Positions 26,591-36,569 of a DNA stretch of 64,000 nucleotides are shown here, piece after piece. The number at the start of each line of letters is the position of its first letter. Position 1 is the first letter of the stretch. The DNA is from Pseudomonas urmiensis (lineage in GTDB: Bacteria > Pseudomonadota > Gammaproteobacteria > Pseudomonadales > Pseudomonadaceae). The notes under the pieces are model-generated. The model saw only the letters and a list, made by a program, of their open reading frames with translations, had not been told where the DNA came from and did not search any database. A program made the position numbers and the translations under genes. The DNA lies in assembly GCF_014268815.2 (NCBI RefSeq), contig NZ_JABWRE020000001.1:3539001-3603000 (forward strand), in the 5' to 3' direction.

Positions 26591-28831
26591 TCAAGGGGTA
26601 CGATTACGCCGCGTCTCGATGATGTTAGGCAACTGCGAAATGCGCCCCAGCAAGCGTCCGAGGGCACCCAGACCCGGAATCTCGATGGTCAGCGACATCA
26701 GCGCGGTGTTGTCTTCCTTATTCGAGCGGGTGTTGACCGCCAGCACGTTGATCTTCTCGTTGAGCAACACCTGCGATACGTCGCGCAGCAAGCCTGGGCG
26801 GTCGTAGGCGCGGATGATGATGTCCACCGGGTAGGTCTGCACCGGCACCGGGCCCCAGCTGACCTGGATGATCCGCTCCGGCTCACGGCCAGCCAGTTGC
26901 AGCACCGAGGCGCAGTCCTGGCGGTGGATGGTCACGCCGCGGCCTTGGGTGATGTAACCGACGATCGCCTCGCCGGGCAGCGGCTGGCAGCAACCGGCCA
27001 TCTGCGTGAGCAGGTTGCCGACCCCCTGGATCTGGATATCGGCACGCTTGCCGGTGCGCGAGCTCGACGATTTGCGCGGGGTCAGCTCGATCTGCTCGAT
27101 GCGCTCAGGTTCGAGCAGCTGCTGCGCGGCGTTGACCAGATGGGCCAGGCGCAAGTCGCCGGCGCCGAGGGCTGCGAACATGTCCTCGGCCGTCTTGACG
27201 TTGGCCTTCTCTGCCAAGCGCTCGAAGTCCACCTGCGGCAGGCCGAGGCGGCTGAGCTCACGTTCGAGCAGGGTCTTGCCGGCAGCGACGTTCTGGTCGC
27301 GTGCTTGCAGCTTGAACCAGTGGACGATCTTCGCCCGGGCCCGCGAGGTGGTGACATAGCCGAGGTTGGAGTTCAGCCAGTCGCGGCTAGGGCTGCCGTG
27401 CTTGCTGGTGATGATCTCCACCTGCTCGCCGGTCTGCAGGCTGTAGTTGAGCGGTACGATCCGCCCGTTGATCTTGGCGCCGCGGCAGTTGTGGCCGATC
27501 TCGGTGTGCACGCGGTAGGCGAAGTCCAGCGGCGTGGCACCCTTGGGCAGGTCGATGGCATGGCCGTCGGGGGTAAAGATGTACACCCGGTCCGGCTCGA
27601 TATCGACCCGCAACTGCTCGGCCAGGCCGCCGATGTCGCCCAGCTCCTCGTGCCACTCAAGCACCTGGCGCAACCAGGAGATTTTTTCTTCGTAGTGGTT
27701 GGAGCTGGCCTTGACGTCGGTGCCCTTGTAGCGCCAGTGGGCGCAGACGCCGAGCTCGGCTTCCTCGTGCATGCCGTGGGTACGGATCTGCACTTCCAGC
27801 ACCTTGCCCTCTGGGCCGATCACCGCGGTGTGCAGCGAGCGATAGCCGTTCTCCTTGGGGTTGGCGATGTAGTCGTCGAATTCCTTGGGGATGTGCCGCC
27901 ACAGGGTATGCACGATGCCGAGCGCGGTGTAGCAATCGCGGATTTCCGGCACCAGCACGCGCACGGCGCGCACGTCGTAGATCTGGCTGAACTCCAGGCC
28001 CTTGCGCTGCATCTTGCGCCAGATCGAATAGATGTGTTTCGCCCGGCCACTGATATCGGCGTTGACGCCGGTGGCCAGCAGCTCGTTCTGCAGCTGGTTC
28101 ATCACGTCGCTGATAAACCGCTCGCGGTCCAGCCGACGCTCGTGCAGGAGCTTGGCGATCTGCTTGTACTGATCGGGTTCGAGGTAGCGGAAGGACAGGT
28201 CCTCCAGCTCCCACTTGATATGACCGATACCCAGGCGATGGGCCAACGGCGCATAGATGTCGAACACCTCACGCGCCACGCGCAGGCGTTTTTCATCGTC
28301 GGCGGCCTTGACCGCACGAATCGCGCAGGTGCGCTCGGCCAGCTTGATCAGGGCCACGCGCACGTCGTCGACCATGGCCACGAGCATCTTGCGCAGGTTT
28401 TCCACCTGCGCCTGGGAGCCGAGTACCAGCGACTGACGCGGGCTGAGACTGGCACTGATGGCCGCCATGCGCAGCACGCCGTCGATCAGCTTGGACACCA
28501 CCGGACCAAAGCGCTGGCCGACCTCGGCCAGGGTCACCTTGCCTTCGCGCACCGAGCGGTAGATCACTGCGGCTACCAGCGAATCCTGGTCAAGCTTCAG
28601 GTCTGCGAGAATTTCGGCAATTTCCAGACCGGCCTGGAAGCTGGACGTACCGTCCGCCCAGGAATGCTTGGCCGGGTTGCCCTTTTTCTCGACTTCCTGG
28701 GCGAACTCACAAGCCTCTTTCAGGGCCACGCGGTCCAACGCCGAATCGACGCTGACCACATGATCCAACCACGCTTCGAGATTGATACTGCCGTCGGTGT
28801 TGACCGGCTGGTGCACTCTCACCTGTACCAT
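26591..28831 (-). CDS. relA: GTP pyrophosphokinase, (p)ppGpp synthetase I
   Basis: Ribosome-dependent alarmone synthetase, 746 aa. MVQVRVHQPVNTDGSINLE is the start, behind GGAAAGG. The N-terminal hydrolase-like domain is degenerate, lacking the HD pair expected in SpoT, which identifies it as RelA. Next come the synthetase domain (YDVRAVRVLVPEIRDCYTALG, NGYRSLHTAVIGPEGKVLE), TGS (VYIFTPDGHAIDLPKGATPLDFA), a zinc-finger/helical part (LTQMAGCCQPLPGEAIVGYI) and the ACT/RRM domain. It lies 96 bp downstream of rlmD in the cysM-rlmD-relA run. Confidence 0.97.
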   Translation of the reverse strand: MVQVRVHQPVNTDGSINLEAWLDHVVSVDSALDRVALKEACEFAQEVEKKGNPAKHSWADGTSSFQAGLEIAEILADLKLDQDSLVAAVIYRSVREGKVTLAEVGQRFGPVVSKLIDGVLRMAAISASLSPRQSLVLGSQAQVENLRKMLVAMVDDVRVALIKLAERTCAIRAVKAADDEKRLRVAREVFDIYAPLAHRLGIGHIKWELEDLSFRYLEPDQYKQIAKLLHERRLDRERFISDVMNQLQNELLATGVNADISGRAKHIYSIWRKMQRKGLEFSQIYDVRAVRVLVPEIRDCYTALGIVHTLWRHIPKEFDDYIANPKENGYRSLHTAVIGPEGKVLEVQIRTHGMHEEAELGVCAHWRYKGTDVKASSNHYEEKISWLRQVLEWHEELGDIGGLAEQLRVDIEPDRVYIFTPDGHAIDLPKGATPLDFAYRVHTEIGHNCRGAKINGRIVPLNYSLQTGEQVEIITSKHGSPSRDWLNSNLGYVTTSRARAKIVHWFKLQARDQNVAAGKTLLERELSRLGLPQVDFERLAEKANVKTAEDMFAALGAGDLRLAHLVNAAQQLLEPERIEQIELTPRKSSSSRTGKRADIQIQGVGNLLTQMAGCCQPLPGEAIVGYITQGRGVTIHRQDCASVLQLAGREPERIIQVSWGPVPVQTYPVDIIIRAYDRPGLLRDVSQVLLNEKINVLAVNTRSNKEDNTALMSLTIEIPGLGALGRLLGRISQLPNIIETRRNRTP

Positions 28832-28927
28832 CTTTGCTTTACCTTTCCATACAGTGCACCACGCAGGTGCACTGACAATCACCGTGTGGCCTCCAATCCA
28901 TGGAAGCCGCACCAAGGGGCCAGCTGG

Positions 28928-30286
28928 CTAGCCCGCTTCGAATAACGCCATGGCTTCGACATGCGCCGTCTGAGGAAACATGTCGAGAATCCCGGCCCTT
29001 GTTAACCGGTACCCTTGAGCGACCAGCACCTGGGCGTCTCGCGCCAGCGTCGCTGGGTTGCAGGACACATAGACCAACCGCTTGGCCTTGAGGCGTGCGA
29101 TGCCTTGCACCACCTCGAAAGCACCGTCGCGCGGTGGATCCAAGAGTACCGCAGAAAAGCCCTCGGCGGCCCATCCGGCGCCTGCCAAAGGCTGCGATAA
29201 ATCGGCCTGAAAAAACCGTGCGTTATGCACATTGTTTTCCCCGGCATTGGCCGCGGCCCGATCGACCATGGCCTGTACACCTTCCACCGCAACCACTTCG
29301 CGGGCCAGCCTGGCCAGCGGCAGGGCAAAGTTGCCCAGGCCACAGAACAGATCCAGCACCCGCTCATCGGCTTGCGGCGCGAGCCAGGCCAGGGCCTGCT
29401 CGATCATCATCGTATTGACCTGGGCATTGACCTGGACGAAGTCACCCGGTCGCCAGGCCAGTTGCAACGCCCACGGCTCCAGGGTGAAGCCCAAGGTTTG
29501 CCCGGCCTCGACTGGCGCCGGCTCACCGTCCCCTTGCAACCATAGCTGGGCACCGGCTTGTTTGCAGAAGGCCTGCAAGCGCGCCAGGTCGTCTTCCGGC
29601 AGTGGCGCCACATGCCGTACCAGCAACGCTTCGGCGCTACCACTGAACAGCTCGACATGGCCCAGGGCCTGAGGTTTGCTCAAGCTGCGCAGCACAGTCG
29701 GCAAATGCCGCATGATCGTTTGCAAGGGCTGTACCAGCACCGGGCAGTCGTCGATGGCGATGATGTCCTGGCTGGCTTGGGCACGAAAGCCTACGTCCAG
29801 TTGCCGCGCCTTGGCGTCCCAGCGCACGGCGATGCGCGCCCGGCGGCGGTAGCCGAACTCCGGGCCGAACAGCGGCGCGGCCCAGGCCTGCGGCTGGATA
29901 CCGGCCACCCGCTGCAACTGCTCGGCGAGCAGGCGCTGCTTGAGTACGAGCTGGTCTTCATGCGCCAGGTGCTGCAAGTTGCAGCCGCCGCAGCGGTCGA
30001 AATGCCGGCACGGCGCCTGGCGCCGTTCGGCGCTGGCCTGCAACACCCGCTCAAGACGCGCTTCGACGATCTTGCCGCGGGCATTGAGCACCCGCGCCTC
30101 GACCGCTTCGCCAGCCAACGCACCGCTGACGAACCAGGTGCGCCCGTCATGGAAGGCGATACCTCGGCCATCTCCGGACAGCCGCTCGATGTCCAGGCGC
30201 TGCTTCTTGCCCACCGGGACTTGGGGTGCACGGTTGCCGCCGGCCGGTTGGAAGCGCAGGCCGCCTTTGCTTTTCTTGCTGGTCAT
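28928..30286 (-). CDS. rlmD: 23S rRNA (uracil-1939-C5)-methyltransferase
   Basis: SAM-dependent RNA methyltransferase, 452 aa, formerly RumA. It has an N-terminal TRAM domain ([19 protein letters not shown]), a 4Fe-4S cluster segment [15 protein letters not shown], the SAM site [18 protein letters not shown] and the catalytic cysteine in [14 protein letters not shown]. The ATG shares one base with the cysM stop (TGATG), so the two are translationally coupled. Confidence 0.97.
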   Translation of the reverse strand: MTSKKSKGGLRFQPAGGNRAPQVPVGKKQRLDIERLSGDGRGIAFHDGRTWFVSGALAGEAVEARVLNARGKIVEARLERVLQASAERRQAPCRHFDRCGGCNLQHLAHEDQLVLKQRLLAEQLQRVAGIQPQAWAAPLFGPEFGYRRRARIAVRWDAKARQLDVGFRAQASQDIIAIDDCPVLVQPLQTIMRHLPTVLRSLSKPQALGHVELFSGSAEALLVRHVAPLPEDDLARLQAFCKQAGAQLWLQGDGEPAPVEAGQTLGFTLEPWALQLAWRPGDFVQVNAQVNTMMIEQALAWLAPQADERVLDLFCGLGNFALPLARLAREVVAVEGVQAMVDRAAANAGENNVHNARFFQADLSQPLAGAGWAAEGFSAVLLDPPRDGAFEVVQGIARLKAKRLVYVSCNPATLARDAQVLVAQGYRLTRAGILDMFPQTAHVEAMALFEAG

Positions 30287-31185
30287 CAGGTCGCGTCAAA
30301 CAGGCCGGTGGAGAGATAACGATCACCGCGATCACAAATGATCGCGACCATCACGGCGTTTTCCACTTCCTGGGACAGGCGCAGCATGGCCGCCACCGCA
30401 CCACCGGAAGACACACCGCAGAAAATGCCCTCTTCACGGGCAAGGCGACGGGTGACGTTTTCGGCCTCGGCCTGAGACATGTCCACGACCCGATCAACGC
30501 GGGTGGCATCGAAGATCTTCGGCAGGTATTCCTGCGGCCAGCGGCGGATGCCGGGGATGGCCGAGCCTTCCATCGGTTGCAGACCGACGATCTGCACCGC
30601 TGGGTTTTGCTCCTTGAGGTACTGCGAGCAGCCCATGATGGTCCCGGTGGTGCCCATGGAGCTGACAAAATGGGTGATGGTGCCTTGGGTCTGTTGCCAG
30701 ATTTCCGGGCCGGTGCTGGTGTAGTGGGCAATCGGGTTGTCGCCGTTGGCGAACTGATCCAGGACCAGGCCACGGCCTTCGGCCTGGAGCTTCTCGGCCA
30801 GATCGCGCGCACCTTCCATGCCCTCTTCCTTGCTGACCAGGATCAGCTCGGCGCCATAGGCCGTCATCGCCGCCTTGCGTTCGGCGGTGGAGTTGTCCGG
30901 CATGATCAGGATCATCTTGTAACCCTTGATCGCCGCCGCCATGGCCAAGGCGATACCGGTGTTGCCGGAGGTCGCTTCGATCAGGGTGTCACCGGGCTTG
31001 ATCTGGTTGCGCAGCTCGGCGCGGGTGATCATCGACAGCGCCGGGCGGTCTTTGACCGAGCCTGCGGGGTTGTTGCCTTCGAGCTTGAGCAGCAAGGTAT
31101 TGCTGGTTTCACCGGCTATGCGCTGCAGGCGAACCAGAGGCGTATTGCCGACGCAATCGGCGATGGTTGGGTACTGCGGGGTCAT
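30286..31185 (-). CDS. cysM: cysteine synthase B
   Basis: PLP enzyme that makes cysteine from O-acetylserine and sulfide or thiosulfate, 299 aa. The PLP lysine is in [16 protein letters not shown], the substrate loop is [13 protein letters not shown], and the phosphate loop is [32 protein letters not shown] is chosen as start; the 13 extra in-frame codons upstream show no family sequence. First gene of the cysM-rlmD-relA run. Confidence 0.96.
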   Translation of the reverse strand: MTPQYPTIADCVGNTPLVRLQRIAGETSNTLLLKLEGNNPAGSVKDRPALSMITRAELRNQIKPGDTLIEATSGNTGIALAMAAAIKGYKMILIMPDNSTAERKAAMTAYGAELILVSKEEGMEGARDLAEKLQAEGRGLVLDQFANGDNPIAHYTSTGPEIWQQTQGTITHFVSSMGTTGTIMGCSQYLKEQNPAVQIVGLQPMEGSAIPGIRRWPQEYLPKIFDATRVDRVVDMSQAEAENVTRRLAREEGIFCGVSSGGAVAAMLRLSQEVENAVMVAIICDRGDRYLSTGLFDAT

Positions 31186-31322
31186 GGCGTATTTCGCAAT
31201 CCGGACGGCAGGGGCGACTATCATACCGGCAAACCTTTCGCGGCCATATCACGCAATCTGCGGTTGCTATAGCTAACCGCTATATAGGCGTTAGAGACGC
31301 TTCCCGGGCCAGCCCGCGCAGT

Positions 31323-32723
31323 TCAGGCTCCAGCGTATGACTTTGGCTCTACAGTGGCCTCGTGGGAGCAGGCTTGCCCCGCGATATGCGCCGGCAGGCG
31401 CATGCACAAGCGCAGGCCGTGCTTGCCATTCTCCGCCCACAAGGTACCGCCCTGGCGCTGGATGGCGCCGCGCGCGATGCTCAGGCCCAGGCCAAAGCCC
31501 CCATCCCCCGGCCGCGATCCGTCCAGGCGCGAGAAAGGCGCGAAGATCCGCTCCAGATCGTCCTCGGCCACTCCGCCGCCTTGATCTTCCAGCCAGATCC
31601 GCCAGTGATTGCCCTCACGCTTTGCGCCGAGGCTGATCAAGCCCTCTTCAGGCGAATGACGAATGGCATTGCGCAGCATGTTCTCGAAGGCCTGGGCCAA
31701 GTGATTGAGGTTGCCCTGCACCCAGCAGTTTGCCGGCACCTCGCAGCGCAGCCGCGACGGGCTCCAGCCACTCTCGTAGCAGGCATCCTCAGCCAGCATG
31801 TCCCACAACGCCTGGAGTTGGATCGGCTCAAGGTTCATCGGCGCCCGCTCGGCGTCCTGCCAGGCCAGTTGCAGCGTGTCCTCGACCAGTTGCTGCATGC
31901 AGTCCACTTCACGGGTCAGACGCTCGCGCAGGCGCTCCAGGTCGTTCTCGCCATCGCAGGCCACGCGCAGACGGCTCAGCGGAGTACGCATCTCATGGGA
32001 CAAATCGCGTAGCAGTTGCTGCTGCAGGGCGACCGTACCCTGCAAGCGTTCGGCCATCTGGTCGAATGCCCGGGCCAACTCGCCCAACTCGTCATGCCGG
32101 CCGATGGTGCGCGAGTCGAGACGTGCCGAGAGCTGATCGGCGCGCCAGGCATTGGCCTGTTCGCGCAGCTGGTTCAGCGGCACGATCAGCATGCGATACA
32201 GACCCACGCACAACAGCAAGGTGAACAGACCCGGGATCACGCCATTGGTCACGACCTGCCAGAGCAGACGGTACTTGCCGGGATTGAGCCGCTCGGGTAA
32301 CTCGATGACCAACATGCCCTGCTCGGGCAGCGTGGGAAACGCCAGGCGCACCCAGGGCTGATCGACACTGCGCCGGCTCATGGGCCAGTCGATGCCGCGC
32401 AAGCGGGTCATGCGCTGGCGCTCGGCGGTGACCAGCGGCGTGCTGCTCAGTGATTGCAGGTCGGCGTCGAGCACACCGACCCAGCCTGGTTCGCGCTGGT
32501 GCATCTCGGCCAGCCAGCGATCGACCCCAGCCTGGCCGCCTTCGCGCCAGGCCCGCTCGGCCTCGGCGGCATATCCACGCAGCTCTTGGCGGGCCGATTC
32601 GGAGAGAAACGCATTCTGGGTTTCCATGTGCCGGCCCCAGGTGTAGCTCAGGCCGATCATCAACAGGCAGAAGCCCACCAGCAGAATCGCCAGCCGCCAG
32701 AACAACGAGTGTCGGTCAAGCAT
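31323..32723 (-). CDS. sensor histidine kinase, PirS/PfeS-like
   Basis: A 466-aa membrane kinase: TM1 at about residues 9-29 (LAILLVGFCLLMIGLSY), a periplasmic sensor of ~130 residues, TM2 about 165-185, HAMP, HisKA with the phospho-accepting His in LLRDLSHEMRTPLSRLR, and HATPase with N box NMLRNAIRHSPE and G box GGFGLGLSIA. It starts 2 bp after the response-regulator stop. Place beside gacS and cysM corresponds to pirS of P. aeruginosa, a ferric-enterobactin-type regulator, but the pirA receptor is not here. The last ~25 residues are encoded by a REP element. Confidence 0.92.
   Translation of the reverse strand: MLDRHSLFWRLAILLVGFCLLMIGLSYTWGRHMETQNAFLSESARQELRGYAAEAERAWREGGQAGVDRWLAEMHQREPGWVGVLDADLQSLSSTPLVTAERQRMTRLRGIDWPMSRRSVDQPWVRLAFPTLPEQGMLVIELPERLNPGKYRLLWQVVTNGVIPGLFTLLLCVGLYRMLIVPLNQLREQANAWRADQLSARLDSRTIGRHDELGELARAFDQMAERLQGTVALQQQLLRDLSHEMRTPLSRLRVACDGENDLERLRERLTREVDCMQQLVEDTLQLAWQDAERAPMNLEPIQLQALWDMLAEDACYESGWSPSRLRCEVPANCWVQGNLNHLAQAFENMLRNAIRHSPEEGLISLGAKREGNHWRIWLEDQGGGVAEDDLERIFAPFSRLDGSRPGDGGFGLGLSIARGAIQRQGGTLWAENGKHGLRLCMRLPAHIAGQACSHEATVEPKSYAGA
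31361..31387. repeat. REP element inside the 3' end of the histidine kinase gene
   Basis: GTGGGAGCAGGCTTGCCCCG is a putida-type REP. In the kinase frame it encodes residues HIAGQACSHE, just after the natural end of the ATPase domain. Confidence 0.85.
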
Positions 32724-32725
32724 GA

Positions 32726-33442
32726 TCAGTCGGCCTCACCGGCACTGAGCACATAGCCTTTGCCCCAAACAGTGCGAATCTGCTGATCGTGATAACCCAC
32801 GCTCTTGAGCTTGCGACGGATCTGGCTGACATGCATGTCCAGGCTGCGATCGTGACGCGAGTAGCCGCGCTGGAGCACCTGCTGATAAAGGAAGGGCTTG
32901 CTGAGCACCTCGTCCTGGCTGCGCTTGAGGGTATCGAGCAGGCGGTATTCGCTGGGGGTAAGCCCGGCCCATTGACCATTCAGGCAGACGTCGCTGGCGG
33001 CCTCGTCGAACTGCAATTGACCCGGCTCGACCTGCGGCTGGACCTTGCGCCGGCGCTCAAGATCGACCCGGCGCAGGATCGCCTCGATGCGCACCTGCAA
33101 TTCGGCCATGCTGAACGGCTTGGGCAGGTAGTCGTCGGCACCGCGCTGGAAGCCTGTGATGCGATCGGCCTCGGCACCGAGCGCCGACATCAGGATCACC
33201 GGCGTCGTGCTGCGCCTGCGCAGCTGGGCGAGCGCGTCCAGGCCATTGAGGCCAGGCAACAGGATGTCCATGAGCACGACATCGAACACCTGGCGGCCTG
33301 CCCTTTCCAAACCTTCCTGGCCATTGCGGCACCAGGTCACCTGGAAGCCGCCACGCTGCAACTCCTCATGCAGGTAGGCGCCAAGGACTGGGTCGTCCTC
33401 GATGGCGAGAATGTTCGAATTGTGAATAGCTACAGGATTCAT
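32726..33442 (-). CDS. OmpR-family response regulator, PirR/PfeR-like
   Basis: A 238-aa regulator with a receiver domain (ILAIEDDPVLGAYLHEEL, phospho-Asp in VVLMDILLPGLNG, Lys in DDYLPKPFSM) and a C-terminal winged helix (LTPSEYRLLDTLKRS, SLDMHVSQIRRKL, RTVWGKGYVLS). MNPVAIHNSN is taken as the start; the longer frame runs into the gacS promoter region. It is divergent from gacS and in an operon with the kinase gene. Confidence 0.93.
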   Translation of the reverse strand: MNPVAIHNSNILAIEDDPVLGAYLHEELQRGGFQVTWCRNGQEGLERAGRQVFDVVLMDILLPGLNGLDALAQLRRRSTTPVILMSALGAEADRITGFQRGADDYLPKPFSMAELQVRIEAILRRVDLERRRKVQPQVEPGQLQFDEAASDVCLNGQWAGLTPSEYRLLDTLKRSQDEVLSKPFLYQQVLQRGYSRHDRSLDMHVSQIRRKLKSVGYHDQQIRTVWGKGYVLSAGEAD

Positions 33443-33648
33443 TGGCTTCTGACATTTATTCTCAGTTGCGCGATTATTGGCCATGTGGCCGGGCCAGGCA
33501 ACCCAATTGCGACCGGTGAGGTGATGAGGCCAGCGCAGGCGACAAAAATCGTCTGCAATGAGTGCATTAGCGCCAGACCCGGAGTAACGTTCCGAGATTA
33601 TTCCGTCCCGCTCGGCGACGGCCGCAAGGCACATCACAGGAGGCGAGT

Positions 33649-36405
33649 GTGCTCGATCGTTTGGGAATCAGAAGCCGGGTGCTGTTGCTGGCCTTGTTGC
33701 CGGCCAGCCTGATGGCACTGGTGCTGGGCAGCTATTTCACCTGGTTGCAGCAGAACGAGCTGCGCAGCCAATTGCTGCAGCGCGGCAAGATGATCGCCGA
33801 ACAGCTGGCGCCGCTGGCCGCACCGGCGATGGCCCAGCATACCGCGCCGCAGCTCGAACGCATCGCGGCCCAGGCGCTAGAGCAGGCCGACGTGCGCGCC
33901 GTAGCGTTCCTCGCGCCCGACCGCTCGCGCCTGGCCCACGCCGGCCCGAGCATGCTCAATCAGCCGCCCAGCGGCGGCACTGGTACCCAACTGCTGCAAC
34001 GCAGTGGCAACGATGCCACGCGCTACCTGATGCCGGTGTTCGGTCATCATCGCGACCTGGCTACCGATGCCATCCCCGCCGAGGCCGAGCGACTGCTCGG
34101 CTGGGTCGAGATCGAGCTGTCCCACGACGGCACCTTGCTGCGCGGCTATCGCAACCTGTTCACCAGCGTACTGTTGATCCTGGGCTGCCTGATCCTGACG
34201 GCCCTGCTCGCCCTGCGCATGAGCCGCACGATCAACGACCCGATCAGCCGCATCAAGCAAGCGGTCACCCAACTCAAGGACGGCAACCTCGAAGCGCGGC
34301 TGCCGGCCATGGGCAGCCACGAGCTGGACGAGTTGGCTGCCGGCATCAACCGCATGGCCGAAACCCTGCACAACGCCCACGAAGAGCTGCAGCACAGCAT
34401 CGACCAGGCCACCGAAGATGTGCGCCAGAACCTTGAGACCATCGAGATCCAGAACATCGAACTGGACATGGCGCGCAAGGAGGCCCTGGAAGCCAGCCGG
34501 ATCAAGTCCGAGTTCCTCGCCAACATGAGCCATGAGATCCGCACCCCGCTCAACGGCATCCTCGGTTTTACCCACCTGCTGCAAAAAAGCGAGTTGGCGC
34601 CGCGCCAGCTCGATTACCTGAGCACGATCGAGAAATCGGCCGACAACCTGCTGGGGATCATCAACGAGATCCTCGACTTCTCCAAGATCGAGGCCGGCAA
34701 GCTGGTGCTCGACAGCATCCCGTTCAACCTGCGCGACCTGATCCAGGACACCCTGACCATCCTCGCCCCAGCAGCCCACGCCAAGCAGCTGGAGTTGCTC
34801 AGCCTGGTCTATCGCGACACGCCGTTGTCGTTGGTCGGCGACCCGCTGCGGCTCAAGCAGATCCTCACCAACCTGGTCAGCAACGCTATCAAGTTCACCC
34901 GTGAGGGCACTATCGTCGTGCGCGCCATGCTCGAAGACGAGCAAGAAGACAGCGTGCAACTGCGCATCAGCGTGCAAGACACCGGCATCGGCCTGTCGCC
35001 GCAAGATGTGCGCACCCTGTTCCAGGCCTTCAGCCAGGCCGATAACTCGCTATCGCGCCAACCCGGCGGCACCGGCCTGGGGCTGGTGATCTCCAAGCGC
35101 TTGATCGAGCAAATGGGCGGCGAGATCGGTGTCGACAGCACGCCGGGAGAAGGCTCGCAGTTCTGGATCAGCCTGAACCTGCCCAAGGCCCACGACGATG
35201 CCGAAGACTTGCCGCTGCAACCCTTGCTCGGGCGACGCGCGGCAATCGTCGACGGCCACGAACTGGCGCGCCAGGCCCTTGAGCACCAACTGGAAGATTG
35301 CGGCTTGAGCGTGAGCCTGTTCGCCTCCTTCGATCAGCTGCTGCAAGGCGTTCAGGCGGCGCACCTGGCTGGCCAGCCGTTCGAATTCGCCGTGCTCGGG
35401 GCCAACCTGGGCAACCTGTCGCCGGAACAACTCGCCCAGTACCACCAACAACTGGAGCGCCTGGACTGCCAGTGCGTGGTGCTGTGCCCGACCACCGAAC
35501 AGGCGCTGTACCACCCTTACCTGCCCAACGCCCATGGCCAGCTGCTGTCCAAGCCGACCTGTACGCGCAAGCTGCGCCGGCTGCTGGTAGAGCTGATTCA
35601 GCCACGTCGGCAAACCAGCGAAGTCCGGGTTGCCGGCAGCCAGCGGGTGCCGAAGATCCTCTGCGTCGACGACAACCCGGCCAACCTGTTGCTGGTGCAG
35701 ACCCTGCTCGAAGACCTCGGCGCCGAGGTGCTGGCGGTCGACAATGGTTTTGCGGCGGTACAAGCGGTGCAGGATGAGCCGTTCGACCTGGTGCTGATGG
35801 ATGTGCAGATGCCCGGTATGGACGGGCGCGCCTGCACCGAGCAGATCCGCCTGTGGGAAAACAGCCAGAGCGGTAACCCGCTGCCGATCGTCGCGCTCAC
35901 CGCGCATGCCATGGCCAATGAAAAACGCGCCCTGCTGCACAGCGGCATGGACGATTACCTGACCAAGCCAATCAGTGAACGGCAACTGGGCCAGGTGGTG
36001 ATGAAATGGACCGGGCTGAACCTGGGCACCCCGCAGCAGGAACGCATCACCGAGCGCCTGCCGGACAGCAGCGAGCTGAAGGTGCTCGACCCGGAAGAAG
36101 GCTTGCGCCTGGCCGCGGGCAAGCCGGACTTGGCAGCGGACATGCTGAGCATGCTGCTGGAGTCGCTGGAGGCTGATCGCCAGGCGATTCGCAGCGCACG
36201 TGAAGCAGGTGACCGTGAGGCGATGATCGAGCGGGTACACCGCTTGAATGGCGCATCGCGCTACTGTGGAGTGCCGCAGTTGCGGGCGGCGTGCCAGCGT
36301 AGCGAGACCCTGCTCAAGCAGGATAATCCCCAGGCCTTGCAGGCGCTGGATGAGCTGGATCAGGCGATCAGCCGGTTGGCCGAACAGGCGCAGCAGAGTG
36401 CTTGA
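33649..36405 (+). CDS. gacS: hybrid sensor kinase GacS (BarA)
   Basis: A 918-aa tripartite kinase at the top of the Gac/Rsm pathway, which phosphorylates GacA to switch on small Rsm RNAs. GTG start behind AGGAGG. Order: TM1 ~12-32, periplasmic loop, TM2 ~168-190, HAMP, HisKA with H295 (NMSHEIRTPLNG), HATPase (NLVSNAIKFT, GTGLGLVISKRL), a degenerate receiver at ~525-640 without an acceptor Asp (FEFAVLGANLG), a true receiver with D718 (LVLMDVQMPGMDG) and an Hpt domain with H864 (RVHRLNGASRYCG). Placement next to ldhA and cysM-relA agrees with other pseudomonads. Confidence 0.96.
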   Translation: MLDRLGIRSRVLLLALLPASLMALVLGSYFTWLQQNELRSQLLQRGKMIAEQLAPLAAPAMAQHTAPQLERIAAQALEQADVRAVAFLAPDRSRLAHAGPSMLNQPPSGGTGTQLLQRSGNDATRYLMPVFGHHRDLATDAIPAEAERLLGWVEIELSHDGTLLRGYRNLFTSVLLILGCLILTALLALRMSRTINDPISRIKQAVTQLKDGNLEARLPAMGSHELDELAAGINRMAETLHNAHEELQHSIDQATEDVRQNLETIEIQNIELDMARKEALEASRIKSEFLANMSHEIRTPLNGILGFTHLLQKSELAPRQLDYLSTIEKSADNLLGIINEILDFSKIEAGKLVLDSIPFNLRDLIQDTLTILAPAAHAKQLELLSLVYRDTPLSLVGDPLRLKQILTNLVSNAIKFTREGTIVVRAMLEDEQEDSVQLRISVQDTGIGLSPQDVRTLFQAFSQADNSLSRQPGGTGLGLVISKRLIEQMGGEIGVDSTPGEGSQFWISLNLPKAHDDAEDLPLQPLLGRRAAIVDGHELARQALEHQLEDCGLSVSLFASFDQLLQGVQAAHLAGQPFEFAVLGANLGNLSPEQLAQYHQQLERLDCQCVVLCPTTEQALYHPYLPNAHGQLLSKPTCTRKLRRLLVELIQPRRQTSEVRVAGSQRVPKILCVDDNPANLLLVQTLLEDLGAEVLAVDNGFAAVQAVQDEPFDLVLMDVQMPGMDGRACTEQIRLWENSQSGNPLPIVALTAHAMANEKRALLHSGMDDYLTKPISERQLGQVVMKWTGLNLGTPQQERITERLPDSSELKVLDPEEGLRLAAGKPDLAADMLSMLLESLEADRQAIRSAREAGDREAMIERVHRLNGASRYCGVPQLRAACQRSETLLKQDNPQALQALDELDQAISRLAEQAQQSA

Positions 36406-36450
36406 GTGCGTTTACTGATGCTCCCACGGGCTTCTCGACACCTCGGACCC

Positions 36451-36478
36451 TGTGGGAGCGGGCTTGCCCGCGAATAGG
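36451..36478. repeat. REP element
   Basis: TGTGGGAGCGGGCTTGCCCG copy in the gacS-ldhA intergenic region. Confidence 0.85.
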
Positions 36479-36569
36479 CCAGTACTGACTGAGCCTCTCA
36501 TGGCACCGATCAAAGTCCGCCAAGCCAATCGGGCTAAACTCACCTCGCCTCATTGCCAAGGAATCCGCT

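Noticed and set aside
26480..28945. 821-codon plus-strand frame opposite relA
   Set aside because: Antisense of relA; product rich in H, Q, D and L with no family match.
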